From Hymenopellis radicata (Eukaryota; Basidiomycota; Agaricomycetes; Agaricales; Physalacriaceae): a stretch of 64,000 nucleotides of DNA. Of this stretch, positions 23,592 to 35,822 are shown piece by piece. Numbering within the stretch: the stretch's first letter is position 1; every line of letters starts with the position of its first letter. The notes beneath the pieces were generated by a model. It worked only from the letters and a program-made list of their open reading frames with translations, did no database searches and was not told the DNA's origin. The DNA lies in assembly GCA_015501595.1 (NCBI GenBank), contig JADNRX010000042.1, positions 124,001 to 188,000 on the forward strand. The letters are read 5' to 3'. Made by a program: the position numbers and the translations under genes.

Positions 23592-25617
23592 ATAGTCTAC
23601 GTAACAGATACCTATGCCAGGAATGAGTTTGATCTCTGCGCGCATCGTGCACCGGATTCATTTCAAGAAATTTATGTTTCCTTTTAGATTCATGAAACAG
23701 AGGGGATTGCTCTATCGACATGTCGCCTGTAATTAATTGGTGCTGGAAGGATTAAGCGATACATAATCGTTTCCCAGTGCTACTCTCCGACAAGGTAGAG
23801 ACCCCCCGACGCGGGGGACTTAGTCGCCTCCGGTGCTGAGTACTCCGAGAACTCAGGTCGGGATCGCGGCCCTCGTGCAAGAGATCTGATGTGCATCTTT
23901 GTGCGGCCTTCAAGTTGTATGAGCTCTAATCCCACGAAGTGTGTTCCGCTACACGGGCAAAGATTTGGGAGTTGTCAGCCTGTAGGTATCAGTCTGTAAC
24001 TAAGAGACAGGTAGGCAGGACAGGGCTCTTGTTGTGCATAACAATACTGGCGCGGGGTTCCACACCACGAAGAACAATACACACCCGACTTTATTATTCC
24101 CCTGCGGCTTATAATGCCTTCTAGTGGGAGCGAAACGATGAACATTACTCGCATCTCATAATGGCAAACGATAAGGAACGATATCTAGCCAAGGTCGCGA
24201 CGAAGATCCCACTCCCGCCGACCGCTCTCCTGAACATGCTCCAGGCAAAAGGCTACGGGTTCGTCAATCTCCAATTGTGCATAACCATTGATACAACGTA
24301 CCCTTATAGGACGGTTTCCTATCTTCGACAGTGGTTTATCGAAGAAGGACCGACACACTGTCCCAACACTGTCTCTGGAAAGTACAACGGGGAAACCATC
24401 AGAGTAAGCAAGTCGGCCAATATGCCTTCGACTGATAAAGACTTGGCAAACTTTCTCTAATGGTACACGGGGGGTCCAAATCAACAGCGGAAATAGCACG
24501 TGTTCAGAGCAAAGAGGGACGGGGTTTCGCCACTGAATCCAATGTCAGGATTACCTCACACTGGACAAATCGACTCACTATGGACGCTTCACAACATGGC
24601 GCGACAATGAAGTCAGGACCCCCACGTCAACATCTCTGTTTGGATGCTAGTTCCGAGGTTCGATGAATTAACAAGTAGGAAGCAGGAAGCTACTCACCAC
24701 GAACCACAGAGCGCGAGTTGATCCCGACGTAAAAAGGTTTGGGCCCAGTTTTAGGGCTGAAAGAAATGAACGCGCTGATAGAGACGTGGCAGCGGAAACT
24801 ATCACGGGCACGGCCACCGCCTCAGGGAGGACATCGAGGATTGATCCTCTTATTGTCCACTAAGCGCCGTTGTTTTCCTTTCCTAGAACAACAACACAGA
24901 CGCTCATACTCCCGATCTTGAACTCGGGTGCATCAAGAACAAGGACATGACGTAGACACAGCCTGTGTTTGGAACGAAGCCCAACTCCCGCCAAGGAAGG
25001 TCTTCGCTATAGCTCGGACCTGGCATATCCACCGAGCAGTCCGACGCAAACGTCGTCCTAAGGAGTTCGAGAAGCAATTAGTCTGGCGTCAAAAGCTTCG
25101 ACCTCACCTACCTTCATTTACGACGCTTGCTTAGGCGACGCAGAAGAGGATGGCTCAGATCACATAGCAGTTTAAGACACAGGTCCATGTGGACGTCATG
25201 GGACGGGTGCTGTAGGGGAGCCAACCGTCACTCCAGGAGCAGCGCCTGCGACTCTAGACGGCCTCTTCCAAAAGACACATGTCAGCGCTTGGGGACTCAG
25301 TCGCGTCTTGCGTGGCGCATTGCGCAAGATTTCAACTCCCTACCCGGTATCCCCAAACCGATGTTGGGCTCCAGTCTAAAACAAATGGACGTTAAAATCT
25401 CGCGGAGCACGGTGATACGAGAGCCCCCCAGGATGGCTTCGTCGCGGTGCGCGTGGTTTAACTTGGAAAGCGAATGGGTTAAGAATGAACAGCGTCACGT
25501 GACGCAAGCGCGTCTAATGCCGCCGGCAATCAGGAACTCCTTTCCAACCACAACCTGTACAGGACGAGGGTTATCCACCACCACCACAGTCAGCCCCAAC
25601 TCATACTCATACTCATA
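23592..25617. other. Long stretch without a supported gene
   Basis: A 100-codon frame at 24161-24460 (plus) begins with ATG and encodes MANDKERYLAKVATKIPLPP.., but has no known domain, no neighbouring exons and a non-distinct context, so I do not call it. Around 25600-25620 is a short (CTCATA)n microsatellite just before the F-box remnant. Confidence 0.35.
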
Positions 25618-26913
25618 CTCGACGAAGCCATCCCTCTGTCTTTACCCAGTTTCCCAGAAGACCTGTTTGACACCGTTCTTGATATGGTTACAGACCATGA
25701 CACGCTCGCCAACTGCTCTCTGGTTGCTCACAGCTCGCTCTTAAAGGCGGATCTTCCACCGCGTTGACGTACCATGTCTCAGATGTCGAGTTCGTGGCAC
25801 CTGCCTCTTCCGCCCGTTCGTCCAATTGTTTTCAAATTCCCCCCACATCGGAAGGAGCTATCCTTCTATCATGTCGGGCACCAGCCAGTGTCCAGGACTT
25901 TGATAGGGGCGTTGAGCTCATCCTCTCGTGCACGATTAATCTTGTCCATCTCTCCTTCCAAGTATACTTTATTGGTACACGGCGAGTCCCGAAAAATCCC
26001 CGATTTTTTATAGATATCGTTCGTCCTATGCTCGCAAATCTTCGTCACCTTCAAAGCGTGGCGTTTCGGGACATAGACTATGCCATGGAAAGGGATGTCA
26101 CGCCTGTATTCAGGGCTTGTGATGGGTCAACAGTTCGGAAAATCTTGCTGACGGGGATGGAGGCATATTTCGGGGGCGGCTCCCGTGTTCTGAAGGAGCC
26201 ATTGTCCATACCCAACTTGGAGTGCATCGATATCTTCGCACGAGGGTCACTCAAGTCTCTGTTGCACCCGTGGATTTCTCATCCTCTGCGAGTGTCGCGG
26301 CTGGACGCAGTCCCCAAAGAGCACCGTCTTCGGCGCTCGACACTCTTTCCAGTGTTTCCAAGACTGAGGACGATATCATTCCGGAAGCGCGGCGCGAATG
26401 ATGTCAGAAGTATAAATGATGAATTGCGCTCATCGGGAGGACTGCCCGGGCTGTACTGGTTTCGTGTGGTATGGCATGGCTATCGGGAAGGTACGGCCTT
26501 CTTGTCAATGCTTAAAGTCGCTATTAAACACACCTGTTTCAGTCGCCAACCGGCTAGATGCACACAATATGCCAATCTTGGCGATCGGAACTTTCCCAAA
26601 GGTCGAACTCTCATTCGAAATCGACAAAGAAAACCGTATTGCCATTCTCTGGTGGTGTCGTGTTTGAGACCCTCAATCACAGTGTTATAAAGGTTCTCGA
26701 CCTCACCGTCTATGCCATGCGAAAGGATATCGCAGACATTGGGCCTTGGAGGAGATTGGATGATGTTCTGTCGAGTTTTAGATTCGCTTCGTTGGAGAAA
26801 TTTACGATGCGCTTCATGATAATAGGCCACGGTGAGGACCCGCAACCCATCTTCACATTGGGAGTTCCCGGAGTTGACCAGGCGGGAAATCCAGATTCCA
26901 TACCCGCCTGGTA
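25618..26913 (+). pseudogene. F-box/LRR-like gene, probably decayed
   Basis: The first segment reads LPSFPEDLFDTVLDMVTD then HDTLANCSLVAHSSLLK, a typical fungal F-box (SCF substrate adaptor; binds Skp1). LRR-like text follows, for example NLVHLSFQVYFIGT, LANLRHLQSVAFRDIDYAM and SIPNLECIDIFARG. A tail contains VIKVLDLTVYAMRKDIA and FASLEKFTMRFMI. These parts do not lie in one frame. A shift is needed at about 25,745-25,765, and another at about 26,670 where frame ..IAILWWCRV meets VVFETLNHS with no room for an intron. At about 26,495-26,540 a normal intron may exist. I therefore call a pseudogene; unrecognised introns could still rescue part of it. Confidence 0.55.
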
Positions 26914-27269
26914 ATAGAGCCTTCGTCGGCGCCGGATTTCTGGCCAGATCAGGTCTAACAATGTATAATTGTTATTCATCGAAGTTGGGTAAGAACAGTC
27001 GCTCATTCTATTATCAAATGCTCGCTGTGGACGGAAGCTTTCTCGAATTACGAACAGGCACTGAGGCAGACCAACTGATCGTAATTTTGCAAGCTGAGGC
27101 CAATGCCGGCATGTCATAATGATGATTTGAGGACACGAGTTGATCTTCCCCACCATGTCCCACGTTCAAACACCCTCCATCTCGCTGTCTGGGACGACGA
27201 CTAGCTCTCTTGCTTCCGCGCTTGGCGAACGTTGACCGCATAACATCTTCCCCAAGTCCACCTCTACCA

Positions 27270-29638
27270 ATGGACTTCCAAGACAAATCGGACGACGAGG
27301 ACAACATGTGGGCGGTTATCGAGATTACGGGGGAGACGACTCTGAAGTATAAGGTGCGTTCGAACCTCTTTTCCGGGTCTCCTTTGAACCATGACTCCTA
27401 TGCTCTGCATTTTTTCGTCCTACGCTGCCTACCTCTCGCGTTTATCCAAGCATGTCAACTAACGGGTCTTCATCAGGTACAGACCTAGCTTTGTTGTTAT
27501 ATTCGACCTACGCCTTCATACAGGTTCGCTGGGCTGGCTTGGACCCCGCCACTGGCAAGCCCTGGCCGCAGGATTGGGTTCCCAAGAAGGACGTGACGAG
27601 CGATCTAGTCGATGCATGGAGAGCAAAGGGAATCAAGGCGAAGGGGAGGCGACACAGTTCCTCCCCGGCTTGGACCGGTACCGTTCAGCCACCGAAAAGA
27701 CGGAGATCTGCGATGAAGGAGGAGATGGAGGAAGATGAGGAGGATCGGAACGACAGCGTTATATCGGTACGGAAGGGGTCTTGGAAGGACGGGTCGCGTG
27801 TCAACAAACCATTGTCATCCTCGTCCAAAACGACGCCGCATTCCGCTTCATCCAGTCTTCCCTCGGATGCGAAAGCCAAAAGATTACATTCCCGCTCTCC
27901 CGCCACCACCAAGACGAACTCGGCAGGTGCGTATTGAGGCTATTGTCTTATACACTAGTCACTCATTACTTCATGCAGTATCGAAATCACCTCAGGCTAC
28001 GTCGCGCGCTTCAACATCATCATCATCTACGCTTCAGCGCAAGCGAAAACGTCCCTCAACTCGGAGTTCGGAGGATGAGCTCGACCTGCTCTCAAAGAGG
28101 AGGAAGGTCGACACCTCGAACATATCATTGAACGCTATATCGCTGGCGCAGGGCGATTCTATGCCCGAAACGAGTCGTCGCTTCCCCGAGTTGGAGCAGC
28201 GGACTCCAGATCCCCTGTTCCTGCAATCCGACTCGCCAGAGCCCGAGAGGGAGCTTGGAGTCTGGCGAGAGCCGGAGTCGTCGAAGACAGCGGCACCAGT
28301 TGCAACGGACAGCGGTGTAGAGTCGCCGAAGGACACGCTTCCTGGTCCTTTCATATCGCGGTCGGAAATGGTTCGTGCCATGACGGAGGGGTTGAATGCG
28401 GCGGGGATGCATGTCGTCTTAGGGCTTGACAGTGGCCAGAACGTACACAAATCCTTGGAGGATAACCTGCACTCGCAGGAAACTCGTCGTTTGAATGACC
28501 AGGCGGTACACGATCGTGCTCCCGATACAAAGACCTGCTCGTCAGCTACATCAGGGCTGCGAAACGACGAAGATTTGGAAGCGTTGGAGGGCAGTACGGG
28601 AACCGAGAAGGCTCAGGCTGATAATGCTGTCGTGGACGGAAGTGTGGCGCCAGTTGGAGGGGGGATGCTGGCAGACAACGAAGCACCTGACTCGAGCAAA
28701 GTGCCCTTCCTCGAGCTCCAGGACGTGGATACCGATGATGATCAAAGTTATCTAATCCGTTTCGATTCCGCCAAAAATGACCACATACCCACGTCCTTGC
28801 CCCAAGCACGCCGCGCTACATCTATCGATACATCTGGGCGGACTGCCGAAGGCCAACCCGACAACATGTACACGCGTTTGGATGATGGGTCTCGGGAACA
28901 TCTACACCCGCATCTTAGTGCCAATGAAGCTAGAAATCGAAAGGAGGAAGCGTCGACAACGGATTTGGAGCAGACTAGAGTTGGTGCTGAACACGTCGAA
29001 CGTTCCCATGAAGTGATCGAAGAAAATGAGAGGGATAAGATTCTGGTAAGCTTCTCAGATAATTACTGTGGCGCAATTTTGTTAATACTACATTCGCGTA
29101 GGATATGGAATTACAATATCCCGACGATGACGAGCTTGACGATGTACATGACGTACGGCGTTCTTTCCGTACATTTATGTACTTGGTACTCATGGCTTTC
29201 GAACAGGATCCTGCCAGTCCAACCGCGGAACAAACAATTCACGACCTCCAACGCCAGCTATCCGACAAGTGCGCCGAGCTCGCGCAAAAGGACGTCCAGA
29301 TCTCGCTTCTCCAAAGACTCTCCTGCGCCAATACAACGACCACGCCCCCAAACGGCTCATCCGCTTCCTCGAACACCGTGCTTCAACCCTCAGGACTTAC
29401 AACTTTCCTCGAACAGCGCATTGCTTGGCTAGAGGACGATGCCAAGCGATGGCGCCAGGCTGCACAATTTATCATTCGGAAAGATGAGTTGAATTCGGAC
29501 AGCGATAAGAGGGAATTGGATAGGGTGAAAGGCGAGCTGTCGGAGATGAGGGCGAGGGCCGAGGAGGCGGAACGGTTACTTGCTAGTATGCGGTCGGAGG
29601 AAGAGAGGAGATTGGCATTCAGCGCCAGTGCAGGATGA
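27270..29638 (+). CDS. Chromodomain protein with disordered middle and C-terminal coiled coil
   Basis: Predicted nuclear chromatin-associated protein. Exon 1 begins MDFQDKSDDEDNMWAVIEIT and joins, after an unusually long ~170-nt intron, to VRWAGLDPATGKPWPQDWVP. Together they form an N-terminal chromodomain-like fold with aromatic residues (W14, Y, W) where a methyl-lysine cage would sit. A long disordered, Ser- and charge-rich region follows, with basic clusters (KRRRSAMK, KRKRPSTR, SKRRKVD) that look like nuclear localisation signals. Two small exons (DMELQYPDDDELDDVHD) lead to a C-terminal segment rich in heptad-like Leu/Glu (TIHDLQRQLSDKCAELAQKD; KRELDRVKGELSEMRARAEE), i.e. a coiled coil. 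Stop at 29636-29638. Total about 690 residues. Exact function is unknown; the chromodomain assignment rests on motif similarity only. Confidence 0.8.
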
Positions 29639-29775
29639 GACGAGCAACGTAAATTTACATTTGGGTATGAGGAAAGTAACTGTTCTAAATATTTTAGGTC
29701 ATTTGTTGTATGATTGGTATACTTCGACGCGCCTCTGTATGTTGCTACAAAATGAGGAACAAGAAGTTTTTCAAT

Positions 29776-31402
29776 TTAACAATAACGAGCGAAACATCCT
29801 CGATAATCCTTACACTCTTCCGGAAACTCCGCCATGAGCAGCCGCATCTTCTTCGGCTGTAGGACAGTGGGCTCCCAGCTCCCTTTAACAAGATCCCAGC
29901 GCACACACTCTCCAAGCCGTACTTCACAGAGTGCGGGGAAGAATGGGAACAAAGGCTGGATCTCGTCGCGCTGTAAAGGCAAATCCAAAGTCCATTTCAT
30001 GTCGGTCCCCGAAGTGAACGATATTTCGAGGAGTGGAGGGATGTTTGCAGTCGGAGTAGCAACACATACTGCTTTAGTAAGAACCTACGACAAATTGAGA
30101 GCTTTGCAACGAGAACACTGAGGCGAGGACATACGATGCAGCTAAATGCACTGGCGAGGTCCTCGCCAATGATCGCGAGCTTTCTCAGACGTGGGTGCGG
30201 GCGATTGAACGGGAAAGATCCTTTGGCAAGGCCTCGCATAGGGATCTTCAGCTCTTCTAGACCGTCCGCATGGACGTTGTCGAGCGTAGGAAAACGCCAC
30301 GGGGTCTCGACACCAGATGAGGGACTCTGAGCGACGTGTTTCCCTGTGAGATCAAGGTGAACCAACGTTCCCGGCGCTGGGGATAAAAACGCTGCGGCTA
30401 TGCTCCCTGGGCAGAGGAGAGACCGAAGCGAAGGAAGAGATATTCCTGTGAAAGTGGCAGGTATGAAATAAACCTGAGTGGTGTGGAACGAGAGGGGCAG
30501 GTGTCTAGTCAGCCGGTGAATGCTGAGATGGGTAAGTAGAGGAAGTTGCTTGAGGACGGCGCCGAGATGTGCGAGGTCTTCCAGGAGGTATATGAAGTTG
30601 GTGATTTCGAGGCGCTGGAGGTGGCATGGGCTAACAGCAACGGCGTCCAATAGCCCATTATGGTTCGTTTTCAAGGAGACGAGATGCTGGAAGGGAAGAT
30701 GGGAAATCATAGCGCTGGTCTCGATTTCGTTCGCCTCATACTCCAGGTCAACGAGCGTGAGATCGACAATACGCGCCGAGGATAGCTTGTCCCACAGTTT
30801 GTCGCGTACCAAACTTGTCAAGCGACACTGATGCAAATGCAACGAACGAAGGCCTGCCGCTTGACAGACGAGCTTTATCATGGCATTCGATATCCTGCAA
30901 TTATCCAGCTTGATACTCTCCAGTTCCGGCATCTTCTGGATCGCCTTCCGAACGAGGCTCAGCAGAGCAGCGAGCGCAGCTTCCTCCGTCTGGCTCTCTT
31001 CGTCGAACACCCAGCCGCTGAGAACGCACTCCCGAATGAGAGTGGCAATGTGAGAGGCAAGCGGCTTGTCGTTCTTTATTTCTCTACACAGCTTTATCGC
31101 GTTACGACTCCCAGCCTGCGAGTGGCAGGCGACGTGAAAAGAATGGAAAACACGCGGGAGCGCCTCTGCAGCGAAGAACCTGCAGACGCCAGCAATGGAG
31201 GAGAATGTTGCCCGGCAGTCGGCTTCCGAAAATTCTGCAGATGGTTCGATGTAGGTGAAGATTTCGTGATAGATTTCGACAGGAATGGGCTCGAGGTGAA
31301 CATGTCCAATTCGGCGTTCTGGAGCTATTTGAGGGATGAGTGAGCAGAGTCTCAAAAGCACAAGACATGTGCGGCCGGCTTACTTGACCAGTGAAAGACC
31401 AT
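29776..31402 (-). CDS. F-box/LRR-like protein
   Basis: Probable F-box protein, i.e. a substrate adaptor of an SCF ubiquitin ligase. A short first exon (MVFHWS from 31402) is modelled to join after an intron to TPERRIGHVHLEPIPVEIYH; the F-box-like segment is PIPVEIYHEIFTYIE...CRATFSSIAGVCRFFAAEAL. Leucine-rich repeats follow: LESIKLDNCRISNAMIKLV, LRSLHLHQCRLTSLVRDKL, LLTHLSIHRL, GLEELKIPMRG, RLRKLAIIGED. The last exon starts VLTKAVCVATP and ends RGCFARYC at the stop near 29776. Length is about 525 residues. If the first exon is wrong, the ORF start at 31361 applies. It is transcribed away from the DUF6535 gene at 32584, and a decayed copy of this pair occurs at 19.4-23.6 kb. Confidence 0.75.
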
Positions 31403-32583
31403 GAGCGATGATGGTGGTTGAAAACAAGAAGTCGCGACCAACACGTGATCGGTTGGCTTTCTCGCTTTGACCACGATCACCGAACTTAACCTTGAAAACT
31501 GCGAAGCGTTCAACAATGGAAGATCAAGCAACGTGCCGAACATGTAAACTGGTCTCTTCTTATGTACGACCTTCCATCCGATTCTTTTCCAACCTGAGTA
31601 CCTTAGCGCCGCCATGGTAAATCTCAAATGCCGCTTGTAGTATTCGTTTCGTCCTGTATTGATCTGGCTGATAAATAGACTTGCAGGTCCACTGCTCCCT
31701 TTGACGCCTGCCGATGGCGTTGCTCTGTGCGCTTAGCTCCAATTTGACTTGGAACTTTAATGATACTTAAACAGTTGCTTAATCTTGCCCGTTTGACTTG
31801 ATCTAAGCTGTAAAATTATAGGTTTCTTCAACAGTTCCTGTCTGAAGAACAATGTGGCGTCTAGTTTTTGCTGAAGGCTAGCTTTGATTGTACAGTAGAT
31901 CGTACTACATTGCGGTTACAGACCTCAACGCTTATCTACTGAAAATGAACGCTTCTACTGTAGGCCGTGGGGGTGAAATCATTTCTCCAGACACTTTAAA
32001 CAGAATCGAGTGACCGGGGTCCTAGGCGTCTCTTCCGTTTTTGGCGATCGCTTCTTTTGCCTTCTGCCACGATCACGTTCAACGCGTCCTAGTCCAAGCG
32101 CGCGCTCCTCAAGGTGGTGAACCCAAAACTACAGTATGCTCTATTTTAGTAAATCTTTTCTCTCCCTTGCCTGTCAAATCCTTCTCATATGTTTGAGAAT
32201 AGTAAACCCGGCGACACGGTTTTTGACGCCGGCAATCACAGTTTCTATTGCGCGCACTGTCAATAATCCATCAGCCTCTTATTTATTTAGGTCGTATCAC
32301 CCGTACACTTGGAGTACGTTTAACTACGCTTCCTGAAGACATACCTCTGGATGACCTCGGGAAAGGATACAATGCTGGACTACCCCGCGCCTCCTAGCAC
32401 CAGTAGTCGATAACACATTAATGCGCGGGAGGAGTTACACTGATGCCCCCGAACCACATGGGAAACTGTACCCACAGGAGCATTGCCACCGCCGACACGA
32501 TGTCGCCTGGGCATGCGGTCGGCTATTTACTTCGAACTAGGACCCTCTCCCTTCTACCATCACATCCACAGACTTCGTCAGCG
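31403..32583. other. Divergent promoter region and spacer
   Basis: About 1.2 kb separates the LRR-like and DUF6535 starts. No further gene is supported. An in-frame upstream ATG at 32443 could lengthen the DUF6535 protein by 47 residues. Confidence 0.45.
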
Positions 32584-35500
32584 ATGTCCGGCGCTCCCAG
32601 CGCAGAGAATATCCTCATTAATTCTGCCGACATTGTCATCAACTCACCAGAAGTTGCTCGACAGCTGGCCGATACAGTACCCCTTCCTTCCCCGTCGCAT
32701 AAGGAGAGCAATACCAGGACCATACCAACTACTGGCGAGGCTAAGCCCCCTAAAAACGCCCGCAACTTTCGACCGGGACGCGCGAAGAAAAGGAACCAAG
32801 GGGTTCAAGTGCGTCCCGCAGACGAGTCGGAGGTCGATGATGCGGAAGAGGCCGTGGATGAGGAGAGCGACGAAGGGCCAGAAGAAAATCAGCAGCCGGA
32901 TGGTGTAGATTCCGGTCCACCCCCTGCCCGCAAAGGACGCCGTGCACGAAAAAAGTTCTTTGGGCTGCCCAAAGATCGTAACGCTAGAGGTTCGTGAATG
33001 CCTGATTACCAAGACGTGTGCTGATATTAGCCCAGGATACGACCCTTTAGATTATGAGCAAAAGTACCCTCCGGATCCGATTTACGAGGAGGCGCAGCCG
33101 AACTCGCGTGTGTGGAGGGTGTGTATCGACGAATTTCAGATTTTCGATGCGGATCTAGCTGAGGATGCACGCGATACAGTGGATGTACTGCTCGTATTTG
33201 TACGTCCTGTCTTCCCAAATCGTTTGTACCCATAATTAAGGTGTTCTCCAAGGCTGGTCTGTTCTCGGCAGTGGTTACTGCCTTCCTCATCGAAACGGCC
33301 GCCAAACTCGAACCTGACTACGTCCAGTTATCCAGCTCGATCCTGTATGAGATATTGGTTGTCCAGCGCGCCTTCGTGAACGGATCAGCTGTTGATCTTG
33401 ATCCAGTGGTCTCGTCTCCGAACGCGCTTGACTTCTCGCCGACTCATGCCCAGTTATGGATTAACGGGCTTTGGTACACGAGCTTGTCGCTGAGCTTGAT
33501 CACGGCTCTTGTCGCTGTGTTGGCGAAGCAGTGGCTGCACCAGTATATGTCTATGACATCCGGAACACCCCTCCACCGTAGCCTACTCCGCCAGTTCCGT
33601 TACGAGGGATTACAGGCGTGGCGTGTACCTCTGATCATCGGCCTACTTCCGGTGCTCATGCACCTTTCTCTCGGCATCTTCTTCATCGGACTCATCATCT
33701 TCCTTGCGCAACTGTATCCAGCATCTGCGTACGTTGTTGGCCTATTCGCCTTGATAGCGTACTGCGCATACTTTGCGAGCCATATCCTCTCTGCCGCATA
33801 TCCCCAGTGCCCGTACAAAACGCCACTTTCCAACCAGCTCTACATACTATTTCGTCGCCTCTTTCCTCCTGAGAATACTCTTCATCCAGACAAATCGATT
33901 AGAGAGGCAGAAACGTCGATGGTCTCAAAGCGACAGCGCGACGACTACTTCTCTATTGACGTGCTTCAGTGGGTCTTCGCAAATTCTACCAATCCTTCCG
34001 CTCGGAGCATCATCATACAGAGTTTTGGAGGCTTTCCCGAGCACTATCATAAAAGGTTACATACAACCTTCAGAGTCCTCCCATTAGCGAGTGACACAAT
34101 TTTCGAATTCCAGCGATTATTTCCTCCCCTTGTTGCCGTCTTAGAATCACCACCGAATGATCTAGTTGATGCCCAGAATGCTTATATGCAACTAGAACGA
34201 TTCGTACGAGCAGAGAAGTTTGTCGTTCATTCGGCCGAGGCTGCTGCGTTACAGAACATATTGCCGACTTACCCGCCTGTTCCTCTTGAGGTAGTCGCCG
34301 CAATTGCAGCCCATCCTCACACCATGGCTCGGTTGGGGCGGATGAAATTGGAGCCTAAAGCAGTGTTTCTGAACCCTGAGTATCTTCCAACTCATCTCGA
34401 CCTTCGACTGCACCCTCAGACGTGGATTGATCTAGTCGGCCACGTCCTGAACCGCCACCCTCCGCCGTCTGAGCACAATATCTTTAGTGGTTCATCGGCC
34501 CTCCTTCCTATCATCCAGCTCTGTGCTAACTCCCCATCCGTACTCGACGTGTACAAGCATGAAGAATTTCAGTTGTATAGCGGTGGACGTCATCAAGTCC
34601 CTGTCCCATTTGACGAGTCAGCGGTCACGTTCAGTCGAGCCTGCCAAGTGCCTGCGTTTCGAAAGCTCGTCGAGGAAAGTCTGCTTCGTACGTTCCATCA
34701 ATTCGACGAGTTTGTCGACAGCACATTCAACTTCTACAAATATCCTGGTTTGAGAGTCAGATTGGCCATCTTGAGATACTACGCCCATCTCACGCAAGGT
34801 GGTCGTTCATCGGCTGATCACGTGGTTGTCAGTGAGCTCGGACGTCTGGTCGGCAGCATGCTTCGTGACATGATCCAGAAGAAACATTTCCCTGAAGACT
34901 GCACTGAGGGATTCAACTTCTATCTCGTCTGCCAGTCTCTACTCACAAATCGGTCAATACCTCATGATCCAAAGCATCTCAAGCTTTACGATAAGCCTCG
35001 ATACATTGCCTTGGTCTTCATTTCTTGCTTATTAGAAGAGGGTGCCGTGTTCTCAGATATACCGAAGTTCCGGGTGTATCAATGGAAGCAATGGTTTTCT
35101 GTATCATTCCTCAAAGATCTTTTACGACTTCGCCTAGAGGATATCGGAGATCGCACTGATGCGTACCATTATCTTGCACCAGGCACTCTTCTACTTGAGC
35201 GTGGACTTCTTCAGCAAGTTCCTGCAGCGTACGATGTGTTTGTGGAGGCAGACCTTCTTCGTGTTTTAGAACCATTTCGATACTATCCCACGGTCTCTAG
35301 CGCTGTTTGCTATTTCGTCCAGTCGACTTTTTATTGGATATCAGCCAATCTATCTCCAGAAGAACGACCACAGTGGTGCCTCCGACCTTTTCGGGAGGAT
35401 CTCATTCCGGACATCGATGCTCACAGGAGATACCTTTTCCAAAAAGAGAATGTTTTCCGCGTCTGTATATTCTTCCTTTCGGCTCCGGAAGACTCGTGGA

Positions 35501-35772
35501 GTGCAATCCATGGACCGTACGCATCTCCAAGGACACAGATTATTGAATTTTTAGGTCTATTGTGGATGAAGGGCGAGATGGAACTAACGTGGCCCGAATG
35601 CCGTGCGATGTTGCATGCAGCCAGGAAGGATTGCTTCGACATTCCTTTGTATCCCATCTTTCGCGAACATACGTCATCTGTGATGCCTACACCCGAGGAA
35701 GTCAATGAAATGGTTATGTACCTGGACACTGGGATAGATTTACTTGACAAATACATTACTACTTGTTCCTAA
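32584..35772 (+). CDS. DUF6535-domain membrane protein, intact
   Basis: Large membrane protein of unknown function, a family greatly expanded in Agaricomycetes. Exon 1 (32584-32989) is disordered and acidic/basic (DDAEEAVDEESDEGPEENQ). Exon 2 (33036-33199) has YDPLDYEQKYPPDPIYEEA and ends DTVDVLLVF. Exon 3 (33253-35772) opens AGLFSAVVTAFLIETAA, the DUF6535 signature, with helices LWYTSLSLSLITALVAVLA and VPLIIGLLPVLMHLSLGIFF and a third hydrophobic stretch (VVGLFALIAYCAYFASHI). A ~640-residue helical C-terminal part with no known domain follows. The protein is about 1,030 residues. The start at 32584 is preferred because upstream codons look less constrained. The 3' part from about 34,127 is repeated, inverted, at 62,350-64,000. 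Confidence 0.82.
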
Positions 35773-35822
35773 AGTACTAATTACGAGACGTCTTCGCTAA
35801 TGTAAGAGTCCACACAACCTCT

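Noticed and set aside
24161..24460. 100-codon ATG-initiated ORF
   Set aside because: Isolated, no motif, no conserved neighbour exon; could be chance.
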